Source of the DNA: Nissolia schottii
Taxonomy: Eukaryota; Streptophyta; Magnoliopsida; Fabales; Fabaceae
DNA: 64,000 bases
Assembly: GCA_003254905.1 (NCBI GenBank)
Contig: QANU01019034.1
Location: 62,001-126,000 of the forward strand
Direction of reading: 5' to 3'
Part shown: positions 45,478 through 55,772 of the stretch, piece after piece
Layout of the letters: every line of letters starts with the position of its first letter
Position numbering within the stretch: position 1 is the stretch's first letter
The notes under the pieces: generated by a model
Seen by the model: the letters and a program-made list of their open reading frames with translations, nothing else
Database searches by the model: none
Told to the model about the DNA's origin: nothing
Position numbers and translations under genes: made by a program

Positions 45478-47805
45478 CACATTTCTAGTCTTCGAAAAAT
45501 GCATATTAATGATAAATTTTGTTTTTCATGAAAAAAGATGTGGCAATAGCCTATGAAAGATGACAAATAATCAAAGAAGTCATTTTTTGTAAAAAAAAAA
45601 AAATAGAAGGTCATAGGTTGCAACAATGATAACTTCCCGAAAATCAATTTTGAGTGAAAATCCAAGACTATAGCCTTTGGAAAATGCATTTTAACGATAA
45701 ACTTTTATTATGACAAAAAAGACGTGGTCATAACTTATGAAAGATAACAATTAATTTAAGAAGTAATTTTTAGTAAAAAATAGAAGGTCATAGGTTATAA
45801 AAATTGGCATTTACTGAAAATCATTTCTAAGAGAAAATCCAAGGTTGTAACCTTCGAAAAATACATATTAATGATAAATTTTGTTTTTCACGAAAGAGAC
45901 GCAGCATAGCTTATGCAAGATGGCAATTAATCTAAAGTCATTTTTAGTAAAAAAAAAATAGAAGGTAATAGTCTGCGAAAATTATAATTAACTAAAAATT
46001 ATTTTTGAGTGAAAATCAAAGGCGCTTACGAAAAAGACATATTAACGATAAACTTTGTTTTTCACAAAAAATATATGGTTATAGGCTATGAAAGATGATC
46101 ATTAATCTAAGAAAGTGTTTTCAGTGAAAAATAGAAGTTTATAGGTTACGCAAATTGCCTTTTACAAAAAATCATTGTTGACTAAAAATCTAATGTTATA
46201 GCCTTCGAAAAATACATATTAATGATAAACTTTGTTTGTCACGAAAAAGACACGGCTATAGCCTATGAAAAATAACTATTAATCTAGGAGTTCGTTTATA
46301 GTAAAAAATAGAAGGTCATAGGCTATGGAAATTGCAATTTACCAATAATATTTTTGAGTGAAAATCCAATGCTATATATATAACATACGAAAAATGTATC
46401 TTAACGATTAACGTTGTCTTTCACGAAAAAGATATAACCATAGTCTATGAAAGTTAATCATTAATCTAAGAAGTCGTTTTAAGTAAAAAATAAAAGGTCA
46501 TAGGCTATAGAAATCGCAATTTATCAAAAATCATTTTTGAATGAAAATCCAAGGTTATAACATGCAAAAAATGCATAGTATTGATAAACTTTAATTTTGA
46601 TGAAAAAGACATAGTTATAACCTATGAAAGACGACAATCAATATAAGATGTCGTTTTTAGTGAAAATTAAAAGGTCATAGGCTACAAAAATTGTCATTTA
46701 CCAAAAATCATTTTTGAGTGAAAATCTAAGGCTTTGACTTTCAAAAAATGTATATTAATGATAAAATTTGTTTTTCACGAAAAAGACGCGGCTCTAACCT
46801 ATGACAGATGACAATTACTTTAAAAAGTCATTTTTAGTGAAAAATAGAAGGACATAGGGTGCGAAAATTGCAATTTACCAAAAATTAATTTTGAGTGAAA
46901 ATTCAAGGTTATAGCCAACAAAAAATGTTTATTAACAATAAATTTTGTTTTTCACAGAAAAGATATGACTATAGCATATGAAAGATAATCATTAATCTAA
47001 GAAGTCGTTTTAAGTGAAAAATGAAAGGTCATGGGCTACATAAATTGTAATTTACCGAAAATCATTTGTGAGTGAAAATCCAATGCAACAAACGAAAAAT
47101 GTATAATATTGATAAACTTTGTTTTTAATGAAAAAGACATGGTTATAGCTTATGAAAGATGACAATCAATATAAGATGTCATTTTTAGTGAAAATTAAAA
47201 GGTCATAGGTTACGAAAATTGCCATTTACCAAAAATCATTTTTGAGTGAAAATCCAAGGCTAGATCATTCGAAAAATGCATATTAATGATTAACTTTGTT
47301 TTTCACGAAAGGGACGTAGGCATAATCTACGAAAGATCACAATTAATGTACGAATTCATTTTTAGTGAAAAATAGACTGTCATAGGCTGTAAAAATTGCA
47401 ATTTACCGAAAATCATTGTTGAGTGAAAATTCAAGCATATAACCTTCTAAAAATGTATTTTAACGATAAACTTTGTTTGTGATGAAAAAGACGTGACCAT
47501 AGCCTATGAAAGATGACAATTAATCTAAGAAGTCATTTTTAATAAAAGAAAAAATAAAAGGACATAGGCTACGAAAATTAGCATTTACTAAAATCATTTT
47601 TTAGTGAAAATCAAAAGCTATACCCTTATAAAAATGTATTTTAAATATAACTTTTGTTTGTTACAAAAAAAACATGGTCATAGCCTATGAAAGATGGCAA
47701 TTCATCTAAGAAATCATTTTTAGTAAAAAATAGAAGGTCATAGACTACAAAAATTGGCATTTACCAAAAATCATTTTTGAGAGAAAATCCAAGGTTCAAC
47801 AAACT

Positions 47806-48117
47806 TTTGATGGGGTCTTAGTTATTTATGTTTAAGTGATAGATCAAAATCGTAATGCGGTTCAACAAAGGTGGTAAGACCAATAGTTGTCTCGGTTTCC
47901 ATGAACTTATCTAATTTGTCTTATCCAATTGACCATGTCGAACTATTAGAAGTGGAGTTTTGCTGTTATCGTAGATAAGAGTTATTGAATTGATAGAGCG
48001 GAACCCAATCCCCCGTCTAGTAAGAAGTATCGCGACTCAATTTGAGATTCAATTTACCAATAGCTCTAGGGCAGGTTATGCACCAGATAAGAGAGTTGAG
48101 ATTGGGCTTTCACAGTT
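47806..48117. repeat. Spacer block in array S1, copy 2
   Basis: Second copy of the 45166-45477 block, with scattered substitutions (ACAAACTTTTGATGGGGTCT ... GATTGGGCTTTCAC). Array sequence resumes at the same phase after each copy (TCGAAAAATGCATATTAATG), so array and spacer were duplicated together. Confidence 0.85.
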
Positions 48118-48420
48118 CTAACCTTCGAAAAATGCATATTAATGATAAATTTTGTTTTTCACAAAAAAGACGCAGCAATAGCCCATGAAAGATGACAAAT
48201 AATAAAAGAAATCTTTTTTGATGAAAAATAGAAGATCATAGGCTGCAAAAATTGCAACTTACCAAAAATAATTTTTGAGTGAAAATTTAAGGCTGCCTTT
48301 GGAAAAAGCATTTTAACGACAAACTTTTATTATGACAAAAAAGACGTGATCATAACTTATGAAAGATAACAATTAATTTAAGAAGTAATTTTTAGTAACA
48401 AATAGAAGGTGATAGATTAT

Positions 48421-49757
48421 AATAATCAATATATTCCCTCTCTTGTTTTGTTGGAGATAAGATTATCTGTTTCCAATTGAAAGTTTAACATCAATCTGTT
48501 GACTCATTGTTTTTTTATTAGACTAAAATAAGTGCACGAATGAATTGTTAACTCGTTGAGTTGCATCCATTAACCCTACCCCCATCATAAAACGATGCCA
48601 TTTTGTTGTGCAGTGTTAGGTTTAGAGATAGTTTTCCTTTTATGAACTTATTTAATTTAAAGTTGGTTTAATTAAATATGTTTGAGTCTTTGACAAATTT
48701 TGTAGATTTAGTTTAGGTCCTTAAAAAAAATATTTTTTATAGTTTAGGTTTAAAAATATTTAGCTTTAGAGTTTAATGGATAAAAACACGAATAAAATAT
48801 CAAATCAATCCCTAAAATTTATAATATCAATCAAATTTGTCTTCATATTTTTAAATTGATCAAATTAGTCCCTAGACGAAACATGCAAAAGGGCTAGCTT
48901 AATTTGACATTTGTTAATTATAGGAACAAATTTGATGGATTTAAAACTAAAACAAATTTAATTGATGTTGCGAACTTTAAAAATTGATTTAATGGTTTAT
49001 TCCTATAAACACAGGTTCATTATTATTGGTCTCTTCCGTGAAACGTTGGCATTAAGATTATGGAATCATTGCAAACGCACCTGATTACATTAGCATTTTT
49101 GTTTTAACGTTATATTTATCTTTTTATCCTTTCTTTTTTATTTCTGACTTCTATTAGAAAAAATGTTAAGAAAATAATTTTAATATATTTGTCAACATAA
49201 ATATTTTAAATTATTAATCAGTAATACGTAGGGATACAGTAGCAGTTGGGAAAGAGACAAGGGAACCAGTTTGGATATTGTTATAGCGTTATTATTTAGT
49301 AATTAATCATATTACGTTCATCAAAATAAAAAATCAGAAAAATAGCCTCAATGAACTTTCTGGATAAACACTTACAAAAACAAACAGTTATTAAAATCAT
49401 TTTGATTTTTTAATGGTGAGCCAAAATATTGGGACTCTTTACAAAGTTGCAACATTCACAAATTGAATCTGATTGATTTGCACATAGTCTATCTAATAAT
49501 CATCGTCTATAAAATGCTACTAATACACATTGGTGGCAATTCTTCCTGATATGAGCTTGTGTAACGTGTTGCTCCTTTTTTTGTATATAGTAATACAAAT
49601 ACTATGAAGATTCCAAGCATCACCTGACGAACACAACTATACAACATTGCAACTAAAAATTAGAGTACAAAATTAATTTGCTAATTTTGCATCTTAAGTT
49701 CCACAAGTTATGGCAGAGCTTGAAGCTTTCTACATTGCAAAAACTAACATGCTCATA
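48421..49757. repeat. Segmental duplication block X1 (3' flank of the BOR gene)
   Basis: About 1.34 kb matching 58496-59818 with high similarity. Shared phrases include GATGCCATTTTGTTGTGCAG, CTCTTCCGTGAAACGTTGGC, CGTAGGGATACAGTAG and TTCTTCCTGATATGAGCTTG. It joins the array on the left and runs into the stop codon region of the borate transporter on the right, so it includes that gene's 3' UTR. No gene of its own is visible. Confidence 0.88.
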
Positions 49758-52700
49758 TCACCTCTCCCTAACAATCTTTGAGGGTGGATCCATTTCATTA
49801 GGATAAACCTGGAAAACCACATCATTCAAACAAATAGAATAATACACTTTTGTGAGAGAAAAGAACAAAACAACAAAAGCATTAAGCTCCAAAATCAAAT
49901 GAAGAGAAAGAGTTGAATTGTGGTTAATAATTACCTGCTGGCTATGTTGTCTTTCCTCACTAAAGCTGACAGTTCTGACCTTCACTTCACCTCTGCTAGT
50001 AGTTAACTCATCCAGCATTTCAGCATTACCAATTTCCCTTGATCCAACACGTGGAGATTCCACCTGGTCCTGATGATAAAAAAAATTAACATTTCTGCTT
50101 TTATAGGACACATTTAAGTGTTAAAAGCTTAAGTTGGCGGGTAGAGACAACTAAATAGCTTTATATCTAACATTATATACCCGGAAAGATATATTGAAAC
50201 TAAGTCTTGGAGCACCAGCTATTTCTTCATATTCAGCTGCATCTAGTTCCCTTAGATGGTGATGAAGGAAAAACTTTGGGAGTAAGTGCTGCCTCAATGT
50301 GATGAGCACAAAGAAAGGCAAGGGGAACAATATTCCAGCTATGGGAATCCATGTCACTCCAAAACAAACCAAGAAGTATACACATTGGAAGAGTGTGAAG
50401 AAGACCATGTATCTGAATGGAACTGACTCAACAAAAGAAGCATGATCACCTTCCAACACCCTGCCATTAGAAACAGAATTGAGTGAATTCATTTGACAAA
50501 GAAGAGTTTGGTTTCGTGATTTTGTGAAAGAAATGTTTTTCTGAACCTAGCATCTTAGACACCTTGAGTTGACATGTTTGTATTTCGATAAAGGTGTCTA
50601 AGATGCTATGTCCAAATGATGAAATTAAAGTAGCTTTAACTTACTTGTACCACCTATTAGGTGTTACAAAGAGAAGTAATATCCTTTCCCAGAATTGATT
50701 CCCCGGAAGACTATCAATGGCCATGTAAGCAAAATATCCCCACAGAACCGAAGTTGGTATCTTTTTTATGGCCGGCATAGCGAAAACTGATGCTCCTACA
50801 AGGAGTGACTGCAAGAGATTGCTAACTCTTTGCTCATTTACTCTGACCGGAAGATATGCTTCAATGTGTTTCTCAGGATCAAATGAACTCTTGTTGTTGT
50901 CTCCTTTATGTTCACCATTCAGGACAACCTCTTTCAAATCCTCTAGTTCTTTGGCCACTGAATTTCTCTGCAAACAATCATATCCAAGATCAATAATTGG
51001 GAAAAAGGGATGGGGATTAAAGCCTTATGCTTATGCTTACATCAGGAGTTCTATCCATTTCAATAAACACAGCTTGCATATTTCCATAGATTTCAGAGTT
51101 GCTAGCTTTCATCCTTATGCTTTGTTTGGCACTTTTAACCATCTTTCTTTGGATCAACTGCCATTCAAAAATCACCATGTCAAATATCGAATTACTTACT
51201 ACAAGTTCCAAATTTCCAATTCTAATTCACCAACCTGTTTCTTGAGAATAGCCAGGCTTCTTGTGTGCATGGGAGATTGAGGCAGAACTCCATTTGAAGG
51301 GGGTAAGCCAATTAATCCACAAAGTAAAGTCTAAAGTTTTCATAACCAAAAGCAAAGCGTTAGTTTCTAATTCCAATCTGATCACTAATACAGATGAGAG
51401 AAATTCTCCGTTCAGAGGGCTCTTCAGAAAATATACCATGAATCCTAGAAGCAATATGTCATAGTGATATGCAGAAGGTTTCTTTAGATTGAATTCCTTC
51501 TGCTGTGCCATCTGGGAAGCCACACTATGGTCAAAGAAGTAAAGCCCTGCTATCATTATGGCAGGAATAAAAGCTGCAAAAATATATGTTGGTGAAACCT
51601 TCCCCATATCCTGCATCATCAAATGATTACATATCAGTAACTTCTTAAACTACAAAGAACCAAGAATTGGTGGGATTGTATGCAATGGAGAAATTATTAT
51701 TTGTAGAGTGATATTTCAACTTCACGTGGTTAAAATGTCACTTTACAGGTGGTCAAAGGATAGTCCTACTTAGCGCTCCATAAGTACCTAACAACATCTC
51801 ATACGGAATATTGCTTACTTTGATCACTGTCCAATGATGTAAAGATGCAGAATCCCAAGCCAGAGGAGCAATGAGTCTTCTTGGAACTCCAGAAGGCACT
51901 TTGCTTGGAACTGTGAATGACAGTGCTGTCCACACCACTACCATGAAAGGCACCCCATAATCTGCAATGAAACTCCTGATCCACCCTGCCCCAACAAACA
52001 AAACTATGGTGAATTCCCCTTTCCAACATTGGTTATGGTTTAATGGCTCAAAATTAAAATCATTGGGAGTTCACTAGACAAACCTGTCCCATATAACCAT
52101 GACCTGGCTCTTCTGCTCTTTAAAGCAGTATAGAGAAGGCCAAAGGTGAATATAATGCCAAGTAATCCATTTGCATACAACCAATGAAATTGGTACTTGT
52201 CCAATGTTGGATCTCCTTCTTTAGGAACTTTAAACTCACTGACCATTCCCTGCATTCCCCCNCTTGGGTAAAGATGAAGTCCTTTTTCCCATATGTTATG
52301 TTATGCCAAATCATGTTTCACAAGACTAACCTTGATAGCCTCTTGAAGGAACAAGACTGTGATCAACATGCCGAAAAGCTCGCCCGCAATCCTAGTGAAT
52401 CTGTTGATGATGTTGCCAGCATTGAATATTGCTAGAAGGAAAAGCAAGAGAGCAGTCCATACACAAACCCTGAGATGTTATTGACATCGATTAGACTTCT
52501 TGTTATAAAATGAAATTGTGCAGCATAGAAAAAATATTTGTGATGTTTGTTACCATCCTGCCCAAGCAAGAAAGAGTTGTGGCCCCAAACCATCCCTATC
52601 TTTGGCAAAGTTGTACAAATAGGTGTACATAATGATGGTAGGTTCTGCCACTCCTACTATGAGGAGAGGTTGGCCACCAAAAATTGAGTGTATGATTCCA

Positions 52701-53140
52701 CATATGGCTGTAGAAGCCAATGTTTCTACTGTGCTCAAGCTTCCATCTACAGACAAAAACAAGAAATTGTTCAATCTCATATATTATAGAACACTCCAAG
52801 TTATGAATTAATTAAGACATGCAGGGTAATTAGAAGATGAAGAATACCAGTGTCTCTATTAAGCTGCTCTCCAAAGGCAATAACAGGCAGAGCAGAAGCA
52901 AAGAAAATATAGGTAGTTGGGGCCAATATCCTGTGTCGTTTAAAAGAGAGTGCTCATTATTCATTAGAGAGTTCTTCCAATTAACTTTTCAAACTTCATG
53001 TAATGTTCTGAGGTAAGGTAAGAAACTTGTGCATACCCAAGTCCTGAATAGAGAGCAGAAGTCCAATCTTCTTCGTAATGCACAGCTCTTCCTCGAATAT
53101 CGTTTACAGCACCCTTGAAAGGTTTTCTTAGACTCTCCAT
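49758..53140 (-). CDS. Borate efflux transporter, BOR4-like (SLC4 anion exchanger family)
   Basis: A multi-pass plasma-membrane borate exporter; BOR4-type proteins give boron-toxicity tolerance. Thirteen exons on the minus strand: 53037-53140, 52848-52930, 52554-52746, 52331-52469, 52084-52249, 51819-51985, 51437-51610, 51235-51330, 51041-51157, 50645-50967, 50181-50460, 49935-50069, 49758-49808. All joins are GT-AG and in frame, 2028 nt, 675 residues, a normal length. Conserved blocks: [150 protein letters not shown] and [15 protein letters not shown]. At 398-401 it has the Tyr-based YGNM, but the second BOR1 motif is FIEM, as in BOR4. The start [10 protein letters not shown] follows a likely 5' UTR intron. 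An ambiguous base at 52262 lies in an intron. Confidence 0.95.
50548..50608. repeat. Perfect 18 bp hairpin in a BOR intron
   Basis: TAGCATCTTAGACACCTT (50548-50565) and its exact reverse complement AAGGTGTCTAAGATGCTA (50591-50608) are separated by 25 nt. It occupies the 184 bp intron between coding exons 10 and 11. Confidence 0.9.
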
Positions 53141-53142
53141 TT

Positions 53143-53481
53143 TCTGCATCACACAATATTTTTGGTTTCACAAGTTCATTTTCAAGCTTTGTTTTTCTTT
53201 TCCTCAAAAATTTGATTATGTTTTGATCAGCAAGAAATAAAAACAGAAAAGACAGCAGTAACACCAACACAAGAGATTCATCAAGTTTATAAAGGAAAGA
53301 AAGCTAACAAGAAAATTAATCAGAATTCTTGTTACACAAAGCACTAGACTACACAAGAAACCAAGCTCACGTTATTTCCACGTACACATACACACATGCA
53401 AATTGCAATGAAGAAGAGAGACTAATAACCCTGAGAAAACAAAGGGAATTTACTTCACTTCCCCTTCCCCCTTCTCTTTTG

Positions 53482-53521
<40 letters not shown>

Positions 53522-53595
53522 TTCAACAAATAAGAAGATTGTATCAGTATCATGCAGATTGAGACACATGCAAATTTGTATATCACTCGTATACC
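53143..53595 (-). other. Probable 5' UTR intron of the BOR gene
   Basis: The minus strand shows a donor (TTCTCAG|gtatac at 53595/53594) and an acceptor (gatgcag|AAAATGG at 53144/53143) that would place the start ATG 3 nt into the second exon. The intron interior (53144-53594) holds a (CA)n(TA)n microsatellite at about 53482-53521. The putative leader exon upstream carries CAT and CAA trinucleotide runs and no ATG. Confidence 0.6.
53482..53521. repeat. (CA)n(TA)n microsatellite
   Basis: About 15 CA units followed by TA units, inside the presumed 5' UTR intron of the BOR gene. Confidence 0.95.
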
Positions 53596-53611
53596 TGAGA
53601 AATGGAGATGG

Positions 53612-53643
53612 TGATGATGATGATGATGATGTTGTTGTTGTTG
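53612..53643 (-). repeat. CAT/CAA trinucleotide run in the BOR leader
   Basis: Plus strand GATGGTGATGATGATG then GTTGTTGTTG; on the transcript strand this is CAACAACAA then CATCATCAT. It lies in the presumed untranslated first exon. A length-variable leader repeat could affect translation, but this is speculation. Confidence 0.85.
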
Positions 53644-53711
53644 GTGGCCAAGAATATATGTGAGGACACTAGGACTATAGAAATTAAGGGTTTTTTTTAG
53701 AGGTGACCAAA

Positions 53712-53721
53712 TGAGTATATA
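53712..53721 (-). promoter_or_regulatory. Candidate TATA box of the BOR gene
   Basis: The minus strand reads CATATATACTC, about 120 bp upstream of the presumed leader-exon donor, which allows an ~85 bp first exon. Confidence 0.4.
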
Positions 53722-53724
53722 TGT

Positions 53725-54668
53725 GTGTATTTGAATATTCTGTGATTCGTTTTGTTGCTGGATTTGGCTGCTTGTAATTTGCACAGCAATGGAGACGCCA
53801 AAGTCCACGTCTTTTAAAGACCCTCAAGAATCCCCAAGTACATGTACAACAATGACACTTCTACATCTACCATTTTTTTTAGACATCTTTTAACTAATAT
53901 TTAAAGACATGTCATGATATCTCTTAACATGTGTTTAAATTTATCTTCTTAGGATGGGAGAATCAATTCTCAATGACCGAAAAAATGTAAAATTTTAATT
54001 TTAAAATTTATAGAGGATGAAGTACCACACTGTAAAACCAAACATACCTTTTAAAAGTTTTTACAAAATAATACAAATAACGTTACAATAAAACTATACC
54101 TTAATTAAAAGATGTGAAATATAATAGTACAAAAAGTAACATTGCTCTAAAGCAAGATAGGCTTTAATTTCCACACTCAGAAATGGCAGTGCAGTAACTA
54201 GTAGTAAACTTGGAAGCAATTTGAAGGGTCAAAAGGTCATATTTTTGGCATGAAAACCAAAGGAAGAAATTTGATTCACTCTGCTTTGATGACTCATACA
54301 TGCTCTGGTTTGAATTACAGCTGTTATTTGGTTTGGTTTCCTGCACACGCCAGCCAATACTTTTGGTCACCTATTGTTATTTTTAGTAAATCAGATATAT
54401 ATCAATATAATACATTTAAAATATTTATTTTGATATGTGTATATATATATATATATTAATATAATATCAACCCATCCATAATTACTGTGTATATCTATAT
54501 ACTTGCAAAAAATACTTGAAATTGCAAAAAATTTAGAACGTCATAATGTATTAAAGTGATAGGGCACATATCTTCTCGTTCAAAGGCATTCCCTCCGTAC
54601 TTCAAAGCGGCTCCCAATAGTTAGAGACTATGTCATTATCAGTGGGGAGGCGTATTATGTATTTATAG
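53725..54668. other. BOR gene upstream region
   Basis: Presumed promoter plus A/T-rich spacer. It contains a short AT run near 54439-54456. No second gene is recognised. This part has no counterpart in the duplicated block downstream. Confidence 0.55.
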
Positions 54669-55772
54669 TAACATAATCTTAATGAGCTCTCTCATCACAG
54701 GTCACTAAAAATCTAACATACACCGATTAGCTGCGTCAGCCCAATAAAATGCGATAAGTTTAAAAGATAAATGGATTAATCTGACATAATTCATCAACTC
54801 ATTTTAATAATACCAGTAAAATATCAATTACCAACGATCCACACTATAAAAATTCTTACACAAATTAATTTATGAAAAAATTATACTCGGAATAAGCTAA
54901 CCAACAAAAACATATAAGCTAATCCGAACATAATTTATTTTTCTATTAAATCGTGTTTTTTTTTATGATAAAAAAAGTAAAAGAGTAAATGAGATGAAAT
55001 TTCGATCGCAGAATTTGCCTATAATAATTTTCGCTAACGAATGAGAAACATTACTGTCGGACTTTTTGATGGAAATATTTTTTAAATATTGTTTAGAAAA
55101 TAAAATAGTAATAATTTGTAAACATTGATGAAACTTGTTGGTCTGTAATTACTATTAAATTATTGTATTTTCAATGAATACAGACAAATTTTGTGATAAA
55201 TATAGATATTTGGTTGTATATTTCTCCTTTATTATTAAAAATTTATATTTTTTCATTAATGTCAAAAAAGTTATATTACTTTTGTTAATAGGTAAATAAC
55301 TATTTTAAAACAGAGAAAAGTATGTATTACAAAAAAATGGACTATGTAACGTGAATAACAAAATATAAATGACATACCTTAAAAGTTACCCGATAACAAA
55401 CACTTTCACCTAAAGGCAAATCAGACTCAGTAAAGATTCTTCGTGCGCTTACAGTAAGAAAAAGATGCATCATGCGTGTTACGAATCAACCTAAGACAAT
55501 ACAACCAATAGTTGTCCGCCATTAACAGTGACAAGAATTAAATCTTATTAACAAAAAAGAGACTATTTTGTAACAATTTATTTTTAAGAATAAAATATAA
55601 ATTTCATAATTTTTTATGAACTAAAACATATTTAACCCTATATTTAACTACATAAGAGACGTTAGGCTGTTTCATTACGTAACAATAATAATGTATTACG
55701 GTGAACTATCTATAATTTACCACAAGCACTCATACCCAAGGTCATAGGAGAGGGACAGTCTATATTCCCAAA
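54669..55772. repeat. Segmental duplication block Y1 (5' flank of the BOR gene)
   Basis: About 1.1 kb matching 60880-62158 in order and orientation. Shared phrases include ATTCTTACACAAATTA, GGAATAAGCTAACCAA, AGAAAATAAAATAGTAATAA, CATAAGAGACGTTA and TAGG..AGGGACAGTCTATAT. It ends where array S2 begins. No gene is visible in it. Confidence 0.85.

Larger units (their letters stand above)
45108..48420. repeat. Tandem array S1, right part, with two spacer blocks
   Basis: Continuation of the ~177 bp array after LTR B: a stub at 45108-45165, about 13 units at 45478-47800 and about two at 48118-48420. Two ~312 bp non-array blocks interrupt it and are listed separately. The three-part substructure is the same as in the left part. 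Confidence 0.88.

Noticed and set aside
53455-53808. 117-residue frame with poly-His and poly-Gln upstream of BOR.
   Set aside because: The runs are the trinucleotide repeat of the BOR leader, and the frame crosses the presumed leader-exon donor.
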